64,000 bases of DNA from positions 62,001-126,000 of the forward strand of contig NZ_JAHPZO010000003.1 of the NCBI RefSeq assembly GCF_019042655.1, written 5' to 3'. Each line of letters begins with the position of its first letter. Within the stretch, counting starts at the first letter, position 1. This document shows positions 17,657-27,992 of this stretch, one piece after another. Source of the stretch: Planococcus sp. CP5-4_YE (GTDB taxonomy: Bacteria; Bacillota; Bacilli; Bacillales_A; Planococcaceae). Below the pieces are notes generated by a model. The model searched no databases. It was not told the origin of the DNA and was given only the letters and a program-made list of their open reading frames with translations. A program made the translations under genes and the position numbers.

Positions 17657-19803
17657 CAGTCTGCCTCTTCCTCGTACCCGAGGCGTGCATAGATTTCTTC
17701 AATGACTTTTTGGGCAGCAACCGGAATAACCGTCCCCGGCCCAAAGATAGCGCTTGCGCCGTTATTGCGCAGGAATTCATAATCCTGTGCAGGAATAACA
17801 CCGCCAACGACGATCAAAATATCTTCGCGCCCCACTTTTTTTAACTCTGCCGCGAGATCCGGCACAAGTGTCATGTGGCCAGCCGCGAGCGAGCTGACAC
17901 CAATGACATGGACATCGTTTTCCGCTGCCTGTTGTGCTGTTTCTGCCGGAGTTTGGAACAATGGCCCGATGTCGACATCAAAGCCGAGGTCGGCAAACGC
18001 GGTCGAAATGACTTTCGCGCCGCGATCGTGCCCGTCCTGGCCCATCTTGGCGATTAAGATCCGCGGGCGGCGGCCTTCATTGTCAATGAATTCTTCCGTC
18101 ATTTGTTTAACGATCTGCATTTCTTCCTGGTTGGAGAAGTTTGAACTGTACACACCACTCACGGAACGGATCACCGCCTTATGCCTGCCGGAAGCTTTTT
18201 CGATCGCATCCGAAATTTCGCCGAGTGATGCTCGGTGGCGCGCTGCTTCAATCGCGCAGGCGAGAATATTGTCTTCTCCAGTTTCAGCCGCTTTTGTCAG
18301 CTCCAACAGCGCTTTCTCTACTTTTTTCTGGTCGCGCGTATCACGCATCCGGTCGAGTCGCTCGATCTGCTTTTTACGAACCATTGTATTGTCGATATTC
18401 AAAATATCGATTGGGTCTTCCTCATCGAGACGGTAGCGGTTGACGCCGATGATCGTTTCCTCATTCGAATCGATTTGCGCTTGCTTTTTCGCAGCCGCTT
18501 CCTCGATGCGCATTTTCGGAAGGCCCGTTTCAATCGCTTTCGCCATGCCGCCTAGTTCCTCGACTTCTTCTATTAATGTCCAGGCTTTTTCCATCAATTC
18601 TTCGGTCAATTTTTCGACGTAATACGAACCACCCCACGGATCGATCGTGTTGTTCATCAAGGTTTCTTCCTGAAGGAATAATTGCGTATTACGCGCAATG
18701 CGTGCGGAGAAATCGGTCGGCAAGGCAATCGCCTCATCGAGTGCATTTGTGTGCAAGGATTGCGTATGGCCCATCGCCGCCGCATTCGCTTCCAGCAGCG
18801 TGCGCGTTACGTTATTGAACGGGTCTTGCTCGGTCAAGCTCCACCCCGAAGTTTGGGAATGTGTGCGGAGCGCCAAGGATTTGGCATTTTGCGGATCGAA
18901 GCTCTTCATCATCTTCGCCCAGATTTCACGTCCAGCCCGCATTTTTGCGACTTCCATGAAATAGTTCATGCCGATGCCCCAAAAGAATGACAGGCGCGGC
19001 GCGAACTGGTCGATGCCGATTCCTGCATCCAACCCGGTCCGGACGTATTCCAAGCCATCTGCTAAAGTATAGGCAAGTTCGATATCCGCCGTAGCTCCCG
19101 CTTCTTGGATATGGTAACCCGAAATGGAAATTGAGTTGAATTTCGGCATATGGTCAGATGTGTATTTAAAGATATCCGCAATGATCTGCATTGACATCGC
19201 CGGAGGGTAGATATACGTGTTACGCACCATGTATTCTTTCAAAATATCGTTTTGGATCGTGCCCGCTAATTGTTCGGGGGATACGCCCTGTTCTTCTGCA
19301 GCAACAATGAAAAATGCCATGATCGGCACCACTGCACCATTCATCGTCATCGAAACCGACATTTGGTCAAGCGGGATGCCGTCGAACAAAATTTTCATGT
19401 CTTCGACGCTATCGATGGCTACCCCTGCTTTACCAACATCGCCGACAACGCGCGGGTGGTCGGAATCATAGCCGCGGTGCGTCGCGAGATCGAATGCCAC
19501 TGACAAGCCTTTTTGCCCCATCGCCAAATTGCGGCGGTAAAAGGCGTTGCTTTCTTCAGCTGTCGAGAAGCCGGCATACTGGCGCACAGTCCATGGCCGT
19601 GACACGTACATCGTCGGGTAGGGCCCGCGGACGTTCGGCGCAAATCCCGGATAGCTCGTTTGTTCTTTCTTCAAGTCTTTCGAAGAATAAAACGGTTTCA
19701 CGGCAATGCCTTCATTGGTCATAAAAGCGCTCTCATCCCGGTCGCCCAATTTAGCCGTATCGAGTTTTGTAACGTCAATTTTCGTAAAATCAGGTGTCGT
19801 CAT
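17656..19803 (-). CDS. mutB: Methylmalonyl-CoA mutase, large (catalytic) subunit
   Basis: A 715-aa adenosylcobalamin enzyme that isomerises (R)-methylmalonyl-CoA to succinyl-CoA. The N-terminal ~560 residues form the substrate TIM barrel ([20 protein letters not shown], substrate contacts; [19 protein letters not shown]). The C-terminal B12 domain carries DGHDRGAKV (cobalt-ligand His near residue 592), then GVSSLAAGH and VVGGVIP. Length is normal for the alpha chain. It follows mutA directly (TAA then ATG) and precedes meaB with a one-base overlap. The enzyme needs B12, but no cobalamin biosynthesis gene or B12 riboswitch is visible here. Confidence 0.97.
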   Translation of the reverse strand: MTTPDFTKIDVTKLDTAKLGDRDESAFMTNEGIAVKPFYSSKDLKKEQTSYPGFAPNVRGPYPTMYVSRPWTVRQYAGFSTAEESNAFYRRNLAMGQKGLSVAFDLATHRGYDSDHPRVVGDVGKAGVAIDSVEDMKILFDGIPLDQMSVSMTMNGAVVPIMAFFIVAAEEQGVSPEQLAGTIQNDILKEYMVRNTYIYPPAMSMQIIADIFKYTSDHMPKFNSISISGYHIQEAGATADIELAYTLADGLEYVRTGLDAGIGIDQFAPRLSFFWGIGMNYFMEVAKMRAGREIWAKMMKSFDPQNAKSLALRTHSQTSGWSLTEQDPFNNVTRTLLEANAAAMGHTQSLHTNALDEAIALPTDFSARIARNTQLFLQEETLMNNTIDPWGGSYYVEKLTEELMEKAWTLIEEVEELGGMAKAIETGLPKMRIEEAAAKKQAQIDSNEETIIGVNRYRLDEEDPIDILNIDNTMVRKKQIERLDRMRDTRDQKKVEKALLELTKAAETGEDNILACAIEAARHRASLGEISDAIEKASGRHKAVIRSVSGVYSSNFSNQEEMQIVKQMTEEFIDNEGRRPRILIAKMGQDGHDRGAKVISTAFADLGFDVDIGPLFQTPAETAQQAAENDVHVIGVSSLAAGHMTLVPDLAAELKKVGREDILIVVGGVIPAQDYEFLRNNGASAIFGPGTVIPVAAQKVIEEIYARLGYEEEAD

Positions 19804-21498
19804 TTACAGCGCCTCCTTTCCAAGTGACAAAATGGCTTCCAATTTGTCAATTAACGGTTTGCCGGCATAAAGGGAGTCACGGATGCCGTTTTCTTCCCAA
19901 TTCTTTAAGAGATCCACATCGATTTTACCGGCAACGTCGATCGCCGCTTTCGCATCGAGTTGCGGAATGATCTTGTCGAAGGTTTCACGGCTTCCGCATA
20001 GAACGGCGTAGTCGAGCTCTTCAGAACGGATGTATCGGTTCACTTCATCAGCGGATGAAAGATACGGGCTGATCTCGGGTTCGATTCCTGCGACGGATAG
20101 GAAACCTTGTACAAAATCTGCCTGCGGTTTCACGGCTTTTAATGGCTCCAACAAGATAACCGCCGATTTGACGCTCGTTTCGCGGCTTTTCGCGCGTAAT
20201 TTTTCGAATGGTGTCGCCAAGCGTTTGGCTGTCATATACTCCAAATGGGCTGTATCGATTTTTGCGTCTTTCACCGGTTCTTGTGGATTGGCGTAAATAT
20301 TCGTGCCGATCAACGAAGCTTTGCGGTTGGCCACTTGCTGCTCGCGATCGAGCCATTTGGCTTGAATGTCGTCTGTCAGCCAGCCAGTCCGCTTCACTGT
20401 AGAATAGCCTCCTGCTTCCTGTATTTCCAAGAAGTAGCTCCAGGCTGCATCGACGTATTCACGCGTCAGGCTTTCGATGTAATAAGATCCAGCTGCAGCA
20501 TCGATGACATGCGAAACATGGGATTCTTCCTTAATGACCAATTGCACATTGCGTGCGATGCGCCGGCTTGAGCCAGTCGGAACTGTCAGGAAATCATGCG
20601 GATGTACGGTATGGCCATCCGTTCCCGCTAGCACTGCGGAAAAAGTCGCATTGCCTGCCCGCAGTAAATTGACATAAGGGTCCAGTTTGGAATACGAACG
20701 CACCGACGTTTCCGTGAACACCGGAATGCGCGGCGCTTGTTTGCCGTAGGCGGAGCAGAATGCCTGCCATAATACACGGAACGCCCGTATTTTGGAAATT
20801 TCCTGGTAGAAGTGAGTGTCGACTGCAAAACGCACCCAAAAGCTCTTCGCCGCTGTTTCGAAATTCTGCTGGTCCAGCGCTTCAGCCATCATGCTAAGCG
20901 CTACGCCAAGTTCATGAATAATCGTCCCTCCGGCATTGTGCGTCGGCAGTGTATCGATCAACCCAGTACGGACATTTTCAGGTACCTGAATTGGCTCTTC
21001 CGTGAAAATGACGCCTTGCACGCTTGCACGCTGTTCGGCAGTTAACCGCTCGAATACACGCAAAATCGGATCTGCATCTTCTGTTACTTTGAAATAAATT
21101 GGATAGCGGACGATCAAGCCTGCAAGCTGTTCTAGTTGCGCTTCGGTCCAGTTGAAAGGCTGCGCACCGGAATAGACGACTGCTTCATTGCCACGTGACA
21201 AATCATCTTCTGTCACGGCTAAAAATTGTTCAGCATCGTGCGCTGTGATTTCCTGCGCTACGATCCAGGAAAGGCCGTACTTTGCACTTTGGACAGCAGC
21301 TACTTGGGCATCCACATCAGTTACCGTGCGTTCCAACATATCTTTTGTATAGAGGGGTTCAAGGGTAATGTCCTCAATAGTCTGGGTTTTCATCACCTTT
21401 TCAAAATCTTTCCCTTTCAGTGCAGCTTCCGCTGCTTGTTTCCATTCCTCGTATGTACGCTCAGGAAACTGAATGTTTTTCATCGGTTCAATCGTCAA
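19804..21498 (-). CDS. mutA: Methylmalonyl-CoA mutase, small subunit
   Basis: A 564-aa homologue of the large subunit that forms the heterodimer but does not bind B12 productively. It keeps the barrel sequence (ITAHDAEQFLAVTEDDL, AGTDGHTVHPHDFLTVPTG, AAAGSYYIESLTREYVDAAW). The C-terminal ~110 residues are a degenerate cobalamin domain without DxHxxG, which is normal for this subunit. It is somewhat shorter than many actinobacterial MutA proteins (~610-640 aa). The start is a TTG at 21498, 6 bases after GAGGAGGG. It leads the mutA-mutB-meaB operon. Confidence 0.93.
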   Translation of the reverse strand: MTIEPMKNIQFPERTYEEWKQAAEAALKGKDFEKVMKTQTIEDITLEPLYTKDMLERTVTDVDAQVAAVQSAKYGLSWIVAQEITAHDAEQFLAVTEDDLSRGNEAVVYSGAQPFNWTEAQLEQLAGLIVRYPIYFKVTEDADPILRVFERLTAEQRASVQGVIFTEEPIQVPENVRTGLIDTLPTHNAGGTIIHELGVALSMMAEALDQQNFETAAKSFWVRFAVDTHFYQEISKIRAFRVLWQAFCSAYGKQAPRIPVFTETSVRSYSKLDPYVNLLRAGNATFSAVLAGTDGHTVHPHDFLTVPTGSSRRIARNVQLVIKEESHVSHVIDAAAGSYYIESLTREYVDAAWSYFLEIQEAGGYSTVKRTGWLTDDIQAKWLDREQQVANRKASLIGTNIYANPQEPVKDAKIDTAHLEYMTAKRLATPFEKLRAKSRETSVKSAVILLEPLKAVKPQADFVQGFLSVAGIEPEISPYLSSADEVNRYIRSEELDYAVLCGSRETFDKIIPQLDAKAAIDVAGKIDVDLLKNWEENGIRDSLYAGKPLIDKLEAILSLGKEAL

Positions 21499-21559
21499 AC
21501 TATTCCCTCCTCAAAGCTTTCTGTTTCCATTTTACCTGACACAGCAAGTTACTGAAAGA

Positions 21560-21594
21560 AAAAAAAGCTTGAAGTCCGAAGACTCCAAACTTTT
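21560..21594 (-). terminator. Terminator of the bkd operon
   Basis: Minus strand stem AAAGTTTGGAGTC, loop TTCG, GACTTCAAGCTTT, then a T8 tract. It follows the bkdB stop, so the mut genes must have their own promoter. Confidence 0.9.
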
Positions 21595-21596
21595 CA

Positions 21597-22943
21597 TCAA
21601 TAAACCGAAGTATTGTCTTTGTTCATTTTTTCAAGAATCTCTTTGACACGTGCCAGGAATTGACCACAAACGAGGCCATCGAGTACACGGTGGTCAAGTG
21701 ATAGGCACAAATTAACCATGTCGCGTGCAGCGATCATTCCGCCATCCATGATGACCGGGCGCTTAACGATCGACTCGACTTGGATAATTGCAGCTTGCGG
21801 GTGGTTGATAATCCCCATCGACTGGATCGAACCGAACGAACCGGTGTTGTTGACAGTGAACGTCCCGCCTTGCATATCTGCCGACTTCAACTTGCCTGTA
21901 CGCGCTTTTTGCGCCAACTCGTTGATTTCACGGCCGATGCCTTTCGCTGATTTTTCGTCAGCGTTCTTGATAACTGGGACGAACAAGGCATTGTCAGAAG
22001 CGACAGCGATTGAAATGTTGATGTCTTTTTTCTGGATGATCTTGTCTCCAGCCCACATCGAGTTCATCATTGGGAACTCTTTTAAAGCTTGTGAGATCGC
22101 TTTGACGAAGAATGCAAAATACGTGATGTTGAATCCTTCCTTTTTCTTGAAATCGCCTTTGATGGAATCGCGGAATTGCGCAAGGTCCGTCACGTCGACT
22201 TCGATCATCATCCAAGCATGCGGTGCTTCGTGCTTGCTCTTGAGCATATTCGCTGCAATCGCTTTGCGCACGCCGGTGACAGGGATTTCGATATCGCCAG
22301 GAGCCGATTCGATTGATTCTTCCTTGGCAGCTGGTGCTTTCGGTGCTTGTTGCGGCGCAGCTTGCTGAACAGGTTCAGCTGTTTCAGCCGCTTGCGGCGC
22401 TTGTGCAGTCTCGCCGCCAGCTTGTGGGATATTTCCGCTATCGATCAATTGCATCAAGTCTTTGCGAGTGATGCGGCCTTCGTTTCCAGATCCTTTGACT
22501 TGGTTCAAGTCGATGTCGTGATCTTGGGCTAGGCGAAGAACGGCTGGCGAATAACGCGCTTTTCCGCCTTGTGGCTTCGCTGGTTTTGCAGAACCTTTTT
22601 CGCCTTCAAGTTTCTTCGTCGGCGCGGCTCCTGCAGCTGGCATTTCGTTGGCTTTTTCGCCTTCAGCAGGTTTTGCTTCTTCAACTGGGGCAGAATCTCC
22701 GCCTTCTGTCTCGATTGTGCAGACCACTTCGCCCACTTCCAATGTATCACCTTCAGAAGCGATCAATTCTTTGATCGTTCCTGTAAAGGATGAAGGAACT
22801 TCTGCGGTTACTTTATCGGTATTGACTTCTGCCAACGGGTCATACTTGTTGACATGGTCGCCTGGCTGGACGAGCCATTTTTCGATCGTGCCTTCTGTTA
22901 CACTTTCGCCAAGTTGGGGCATCGTTATTTTTTCAATAGCCAA
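21597..22943 (-). CDS. bkdB: Branched-chain alpha-keto acid dehydrogenase E2 (dihydrolipoyl acyltransferase)
   Basis: A 448-aa core subunit of the BCKDH complex that moves acyl groups from lipoyl to CoA. Domains in order are a lipoyl domain with lipoyl-lysine K44 (NTDKVTAEV), an Ala/Pro/Glu-rich linker, a peripheral-subunit-binding domain (~132-168, ARYSPAVLRLAQDHDIDLNQ), a second Ala/Pro linker, and the catalytic domain (~220-448) with SLDHRVLDG near the end. It starts at TTG 22943 after AAGGAGG. It is last in the bkd operon but separated from E1beta by a 482-bp block of hairpin repeats. Confidence 0.95.
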   Translation of the reverse strand: MAIEKITMPQLGESVTEGTIEKWLVQPGDHVNKYDPLAEVNTDKVTAEVPSSFTGTIKELIASEGDTLEVGEVVCTIETEGGDSAPVEEAKPAEGEKANEMPAAGAAPTKKLEGEKGSAKPAKPQGGKARYSPAVLRLAQDHDIDLNQVKGSGNEGRITRKDLMQLIDSGNIPQAGGETAQAPQAAETAEPVQQAAPQQAPKAPAAKEESIESAPGDIEIPVTGVRKAIAANMLKSKHEAPHAWMMIEVDVTDLAQFRDSIKGDFKKKEGFNITYFAFFVKAISQALKEFPMMNSMWAGDKIIQKKDINISIAVASDNALFVPVIKNADEKSAKGIGREINELAQKARTGKLKSADMQGGTFTVNNTGSFGSIQSMGIINHPQAAIIQVESIVKRPVIMDGGMIAARDMVNLCLSLDHRVLDGLVCGQFLARVKEILEKMNKDNTSVY

Positions 22944-23037
22944 AGGGATTCCTCCTTTTCAATCTGTAATGCATATTCATTTATAAGGGTTATGCGTTCA
23001 AGGCTAGTTTCTTGGGCCTATGCCTGTCGAACCTTAC

Positions 23038-23182
23038 CGGCCATTTCCGCTTTTCTTCTGTCCAGCTCCGTTGCCCAGCCCCTCGAGGTCGCTTCGGCCC
23101 CACCTGCACTGGCAAAGAGCGCCAGTGCTGGCGTGACCTCCAGCGCTTGTCGGGACTAGACGGGCAACTGCGCTTTTCTTCT
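23038..23182. repeat. Structured intergenic repeat, copy 1
   Basis: A ~145-bp element. Nested inverted repeats (GTTGCCC/GGGCAAC, GAGGTC/GACCTC and a perfect GCACTGGC/GCCAGTGC stem) predict one long cruciform. It is nearly identical to the copy 244 bp away. The boundaries CGCTTTTCTTCTGTC recur at both ends. From recall this family is dispersed in Bacillales; no coding capacity. Confidence 0.75.
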
Positions 23183-23281
23183 GTCTAGCTGCAATGGCCA
23201 GCTTCTCGGGTCATAAGCCATCCCGGCTGTGCGGCAAAGAACGCCGCTTCGCCGGTTTGTCTTATGCCTTTCGACGCTAAA
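23183..23281. repeat. Different hairpin repeat between the two copies
   Basis: A ~99-bp block with nested arms CATAAG/CTTATG, CCGGC/GCCGG and GCGGC/GCCGC around the loop AAAGAAC. The outer CATAAG...GTCTTATG layout recalls the hairpin in the 10.6-11.0 kb repeats. Confidence 0.65.
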
Positions 23282-23425
23282 CGGCCATTTCCGCTTTTCC
23301 TTTGTCCAGCTCCGTTGCCCAGCCCCTCGAGGTCGCTTCGTTCCCGCCTGCACTGGCAAAGAGCGCCAGTGCTGGCGTGACCTCCAGCGCTTGTCGGGAC
23401 TAGACGGGCAACTGCGCTTTTCTTC
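23282..23425. repeat. Structured intergenic repeat, copy 2
   Basis: This aligns with copy 1 at a constant 244-bp offset with only a few differences (for example GGCCCCACC versus GTTCCCGCC before the central stem). It ends exactly at the stop codon of the E1beta gene. Confidence 0.75.
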
Positions 23426-24409
23426 TTAAAACTCGGCTAGTTCTCTCATGGCTTTTTCTACTTTGTCCGGGTTGATCATGAAGAATTTCTCCATGGTCGG
23501 TGCGTATGGCATTGCCGGAATGTCCGGTCCTGCAAGGCGCTTGATCGGCGCGTCAAGGTCGAATAGGCAGTTTTCAGCGATGATCGCTGCCACTTCGCCG
23601 ATGATGCTTCCTTCTTTGTTGTCTTCTGTGACAAGTAAGACTTTCCCGGTCTTTTTCGCTGCTTCGATGATGCCTTCTTTGTCCAATGGATAGATCGTGC
23701 GAAGATCCAAAATGTGGACAGAGTAGCCATCTTCAGCAAGACGTTCTGCTGCTTGCAAGGCGAAGTGGACTGCTAGGCCGTATGTGATGACAGTGATGTC
23801 TTCTCCTTCGCGTTTAACGTCAGCTTTACCGATTTCGATTGTGTAATCGTCTTCCGGTACTTCGCCTTTGATTAGGCGATAGGCGCGCTTGTGCTCGAAG
23901 AACATAACAGGATCTTCATCGCGGATCGCTGCTTTTAACAGGCCTTTTGCGTCATACGGTGTGGATGGGATGACGATTTTAAGTCCCGGCTGGTTAGCGA
24001 ATACCGCTTCAACTGATTGTGAATGGTAGAGTGCACCGTGAACGCCGCCGCCGAATGGTGCGCGGAAGACGATCGGGCATGACCAGTCGTTGTTCGAGCG
24101 ATAGCGGATGCGGGAAGCTTCCGAGATGATTTGGTTAACGGCTGGCATGATGAAATCTGCGAATTGGAACTCGGCAACTGGACGCAAGCCATACATAGCC
24201 GCTCCGATTCCGACTCCAGCAATGGCTGATTCCGCAAGCGGCGTATCGACTACGCGGTCTTCGCCGAATTCATCGTAAAGACCTTGTGTCGCTTTGAAGA
24301 CGCCGCCTTTTTTCCCGACATCTTCCCCGAGTACGAAAACGTTTTCGTCACGTGCCATTTCTTCTTTCATGGCGAGCGTGATGGCATCGATATAACTCAT
24401 AACTGCCAT
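23426..24409 (-). CDS. bkdAB: Branched-chain alpha-keto acid dehydrogenase E1 beta subunit
   Basis: A 327-aa beta chain of the thiamine-diphosphate E1 component that decarboxylates the keto acids of Leu, Ile and Val. It has the pyrimidine-binding transketolase fold (VFVLGEDVGKKGGVFKATQG, ESAIAGVGIGAAMYG) and a C-terminal transketolase domain (VTEDNKEGSIIGEVAAII, PDIPAMPYAPTMEKFF). Its ATG overlaps the E1alpha stop (TAATG), consistent with 1:1 synthesis. E2 is displaced downstream by repeats. Confidence 0.95.
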   Translation of the reverse strand: MAVMSYIDAITLAMKEEMARDENVFVLGEDVGKKGGVFKATQGLYDEFGEDRVVDTPLAESAIAGVGIGAAMYGLRPVAEFQFADFIMPAVNQIISEASRIRYRSNNDWSCPIVFRAPFGGGVHGALYHSQSVEAVFANQPGLKIVIPSTPYDAKGLLKAAIRDEDPVMFFEHKRAYRLIKGEVPEDDYTIEIGKADVKREGEDITVITYGLAVHFALQAAERLAEDGYSVHILDLRTIYPLDKEGIIEAAKKTGKVLLVTEDNKEGSIIGEVAAIIAENCLFDLDAPIKRLAGPDIPAMPYAPTMEKFFMINPDKVEKAMRELAEF

Positions 24410-25413
24410 TATTCGTTTCCTCCTTCTTCAGCATAGACATGCTCCATTGCACTTTCTGCTGGTGCATATGGTGCATTTTCTGCATAATCCGTTGCTTCAT
24501 TGACCAATACCATAATGCGGTCATTGATTTCTTTTTCAAGCTCATCGTTCATGATGCCGTTTTCTTTCAAATAAGCACCGAACAATAGGATTGGGTCTTT
24601 TTCTTTTTGTGCCGCAAGTTCGTCAGCTGAACGGTATTGACGGTGATCATCATCAGACGAGTGGGCCGTCATGCGCTCTGACACTGTTTCAATCAAGCTT
24701 GGGCCTTCGCCGTTGCGTGCGCGGTCCGCTGCTTCTTTTACGTGTTTATAAACTTCAATTGGGTCGTTTCCATCAATCGTTACGCCTGGCATGCCGTAGC
24801 TAGCCGCACGATCCGAAACATTTTTACTTGCCACTTGGCGTTCGAAAGGAACGGAAATGGCGTAGCGGTTATTTTCGACCATTGTAATGACCGGCAATTT
24901 ATGGACACCTGCAAAGTTCAAGCCTTCGTGGAAATCACCTTGGTTAGAAGAACCTTCTCCCAGTGTATTGAATGTAATGAAATCTTTTTTCTTCATTTTA
25001 CCGGCAAGAGCTACACCTACTGCATGTGGCAACTGCGTTGTTACCGGTGAAGAACCTGTCAGGATGCGGTTTTTCTTCTGACCGAAATGTCCAGGCATCT
25101 GGCGGCCGCCCGAGTTCGGGTCTTCTGCTTTAGCGAATGCTGATAGCATCAAGTCTTTCGGCGTCATGCCGAAATGGATGACCACCCCAAGATCGCGGTA
25201 ATATGGCGCGACGTAATCTTTCGTGTTGTCAAGCGCATAAGCCGCTCCGACTTGTGCAGCCTCCTGGCCTTGGCAAGAGATAACGAATGGAATTTTACCT
25301 GCACGGTTTAAGAGCCACATGCGTTCATCGACGCGACGTGCCGTCAACATTGTTTCGTAAATATTTAGGACATCTTCGTTTGTCAAACCTACTTCTTCGT
25401 GTTTCGTAGCCAT
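24409..25413 (-). CDS. bkdAA: Branched-chain alpha-keto acid dehydrogenase E1 alpha subunit
   Basis: A 334-aa alpha chain carrying the thiamine-diphosphate motif. GEGSSNQGDFHEGLNFAGV with the following VENNRYAISVP is the GDG-X(n)-NN signature in its branched-chain form. Substrate-loop residues are in MTAHSSDDDHRQYR. It starts at ATG 25413 after AAAGGAGG, 13 bp downstream of lpdV. Confidence 0.95.
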   Translation of the reverse strand: MATKHEEVGLTNEDVLNIYETMLTARRVDERMWLLNRAGKIPFVISCQGQEAAQVGAAYALDNTKDYVAPYYRDLGVVIHFGMTPKDLMLSAFAKAEDPNSGGRQMPGHFGQKKNRILTGSSPVTTQLPHAVGVALAGKMKKKDFITFNTLGEGSSNQGDFHEGLNFAGVHKLPVITMVENNRYAISVPFERQVASKNVSDRAASYGMPGVTIDGNDPIEVYKHVKEAADRARNGEGPSLIETVSERMTAHSSDDDHRQYRSADELAAQKEKDPILLFGAYLKENGIMNDELEKEINDRIMVLVNEATDYAENAPYAPAESAMEHVYAEEGGNE

Positions 25414-25426
25414 TGAATTTCCTCCT

Positions 25427-26854
25427 TTAACTATGAATTGCTTTGCCGTCTACGGCCAAAGCTGCTTCGCCCATGACCTCTGATAGCGTCGGGTGGGGGT
25501 GAATGGTATCTGCAATTTCCCAAGGAGTTGCATCAAGAACCATAGCGAGACCTGCTTCTGAAATCATGTCCGTTACATGTGGACCGATCATATGGACACC
25601 GAGAATATCATTGGTGTTTTTATCGGCGATAATTTTCACAAAACCATCTGATTCACCGTAGACCAGCGCTTTGCCAATCGCTTTAAAGGAGAATTTCCCG
25701 GTTTTCAGTTCATAACCTTGCTCTTTTGCCTGGTCTTCCGTGATACCGACACTTGCAGCCTCTGGATTCGAGTAAATGCAGCGGGACACAAGATCGTAGT
25801 TGATGGCATGTGGCTCATTGCCTTTAATATGCTCAATCGCGGTAATGCCTTCGTGTGAGGCCACGTGCGCAAGTTGCATGCCGCCGATGACGTCGCCGAT
25901 CGCATAGATATGAGATTCTTTTGTTTGGAAGGTCTTTTTCACTTGAATAAAGCCTTTTTCAACCAAGATATCGGTATTTTCAATGCCGATATTCTCCACA
26001 TTCGCTTGGCGTCCGACAGACACCAGCATTTTTTCAGCAGTAAAAGTTTCATTGCTGCCATTGATTTCAGCTTGGATGGATACTTGGCCCTCGCCTTTTT
26101 CCACCGTTTCCGACAAGACTTTCGCGCTTGTCGCGAACTTCACGCCTTTTTTCTTCAACAATTTCAGCATTTCTTTGGAAATGTCTTTGTCTTCAGTCGG
26201 GATGATGCGGTCTGCGTATTCGAGCACTGTCACTTCAACACCGAAATCGTTGAGCATCGATGCCCATTCGATTCCGATGACGCCACCGCCGACAATCAAA
26301 ATGGATTTCGGCAGTTCAGTCATCGCAAGCGCCTCTTCTGAACTCATGACCATTTCGCCGTCGATATCAAGGCCTGGCAAAGTACGTGGACGTGAACCAG
26401 TGGCAATGATGACGTTGTTCGGGATGAGCATTTCGTTTTCTTCGCCGTTATTCATTTCGACAGAAATCGTTCCTGGGTTTGGCGAGAAAATTGACGGCCC
26501 GAGAATGCGGCCAATGCCTTCATACACATCGATTTTGCCTTTTTTCATCAAGCCTTGGACGCCTGCGTGAAGTTGATCGACAATTCCTTGTTTGCGCTGT
26601 TGCACGCGCGAGAAATCGAGCGATACCTCTCCAGTATTGACGCCAAAATCAGCAGCGTGATTTTTGGTCGTTGCGTATACTTCTGCACTGCGAAGCAATG
26701 CTTTACTCGGGATACAGCCTTGGTGCAGGCATGTGCCGCCCAGTTTGCCTTTTTCGACAATCGCAGTTTTAAGGCCGAGCTGTGCTGAGCGGATAGCCGC
26801 TACATAACCGCCCGTACCGCCGCCTAGAATGACGACATCATAATTTTGAGCCAT
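25427..26854 (-). CDS. lpdV: Dihydrolipoyl dehydrogenase, E3 of the branched-chain complex
   Basis: A 475-aa FAD-dependent disulfide oxidoreductase that re-oxidises the E2 lipoyl group with NAD+. Visible features are GGGTGGYVAAIRSAQLG (FAD Rossmann), the redox-active pair C42/C47 in GGTCLHQGCIPSK, an NAD-binding GGGVIGIEWASMLNDFG (~180), and a C-terminal HPHPTLSE catalytic His-Glu. It lies inside the bkd operon between buk and E1alpha, so it is probably dedicated to BCKDH. Confidence 0.95.
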   Translation of the reverse strand: MAQNYDVVILGGGTGGYVAAIRSAQLGLKTAIVEKGKLGGTCLHQGCIPSKALLRSAEVYATTKNHAADFGVNTGEVSLDFSRVQQRKQGIVDQLHAGVQGLMKKGKIDVYEGIGRILGPSIFSPNPGTISVEMNNGEENEMLIPNNVIIATGSRPRTLPGLDIDGEMVMSSEEALAMTELPKSILIVGGGVIGIEWASMLNDFGVEVTVLEYADRIIPTEDKDISKEMLKLLKKKGVKFATSAKVLSETVEKGEGQVSIQAEINGSNETFTAEKMLVSVGRQANVENIGIENTDILVEKGFIQVKKTFQTKESHIYAIGDVIGGMQLAHVASHEGITAIEHIKGNEPHAINYDLVSRCIYSNPEAASVGITEDQAKEQGYELKTGKFSFKAIGKALVYGESDGFVKIIADKNTNDILGVHMIGPHVTDMISEAGLAMVLDATPWEIADTIHPHPTLSEVMGEAALAVDGKAIHS

Positions 26855-26878
26855 TAGGGTATTCCTCCTTTGGAATGA

Positions 26879-27964
26879 TTAACCGTTCGGATAAATCCGA
26901 GCTTGTTCTTCGCCGTCGAGTACGCGGCTAGCGCCTTCCGCGAGCGCTTGCAATTCGTTTTCACCGGGATGGACCACGACATCTGCAATCCAGGAAATTC
27001 GGTCTGATATGGTTTTGACGAATTCTTTACCATAAGCTAAACCACCCGTTAAAATGATGGCATCGACTTGCCCTTTTAAAACGGCGCTTGCAGAGCCGAT
27101 TTCACGTGCTACTTGATACGCCATTGCCTCATATATCAACGTTGCTTCTTTATCGCCTTTTTGTATGCGTTTTTCGACTGTCACGGCGTCATTCGTGCCA
27201 AGATAGCCAACTAAGCCGCCTTGCCCGACGAGTTTTTTCATGATTTCATCCCGATAATATTGTCCGGAAAAGCACAATTCGACCAAATCACCTGCCGGCA
27301 CCGTCCCTGCCCGCTCTGGGCTAAAAGGGCCGTCGCCATGCAAGCCGTTATTGACATCGATGACTTTGCCGTCTTCGTGAACGCCGACCGTGATGCCGCC
27401 TCCCATATGCGTGACAATGAGGCGCAGGTCTTTATAAGCGCGCCCTGATTCCTTGGCATAGCGCCTTGCGACTGCCTTCTGATTCAGAGCATGAAAGATT
27501 GATTTTCGTTCGATCAATGAAAAGCCCGAAATGCGTGCAACAGGCGACAATTCATCGACGACAACCGGGTCGACGATAAATGCCGGAATGTTGAGACCTT
27601 CAGCAATTTCATGGGCGATGATGCCGCCGAGATTTGAGGCGTGTTGGCCGGAATAGCCTTCGCGCAAATCTTCCAGCATCGCTTCGTTGACGGCATAGGT
27701 TCCGCCCTCAATTGGACGCAGCAACCCGCCTCTTCCGCATACGGCAGACAGTTTGGATACGTTCATACCTTCTTCATCAAGCGCTTCTAATATATTTTGT
27801 TTTCGAAATTGAAACTGGTCAATAATGGCAGGGAAATCCGCCAGCTCTTCTGTCGAGTGGCGGATAGTCTTTTCAAGGATCTGGACATCGTTGTCAAAAA
27901 CGCCGATCTTTGTCGAAGTTGAGCCGGGATTGATGACCAGAATTCGATTCAGCTGTTTTTGCAC
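26879..27964 (-). CDS. buk: Butyrate kinase (branched-chain acyl phosphate kinase)
   Basis: A 361-aa ASKHA-fold kinase that forms ATP and a short-chain acid from butyryl- or branched acyl-phosphate, the second step after Ptb. Motifs are [13 protein letters not shown] at the N-terminus, [20 protein letters not shown], and [14 protein letters not shown]. It starts at GTG 27964, 7 bases after GGAGG. Next to ptb it gives substrate-level phosphorylation from BCKDH products. Confidence 0.94.
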   Translation of the reverse strand: MQKQLNRILVINPGSTSTKIGVFDNDVQILEKTIRHSTEELADFPAIIDQFQFRKQNILEALDEEGMNVSKLSAVCGRGGLLRPIEGGTYAVNEAMLEDLREGYSGQHASNLGGIIAHEIAEGLNIPAFIVDPVVVDELSPVARISGFSLIERKSIFHALNQKAVARRYAKESGRAYKDLRLIVTHMGGGITVGVHEDGKVIDVNNGLHGDGPFSPERAGTVPAGDLVELCFSGQYYRDEIMKKLVGQGGLVGYLGTNDAVTVEKRIQKGDKEATLIYEAMAYQVAREIGSASAVLKGQVDAIILTGGLAYGKEFVKTISDRISWIADVVVHPGENELQALAEGASRVLDGEEQARIYPNG

Positions 27965-27992
27965 ATCGATTCCTCCGTTTCTTCCTTCAATC

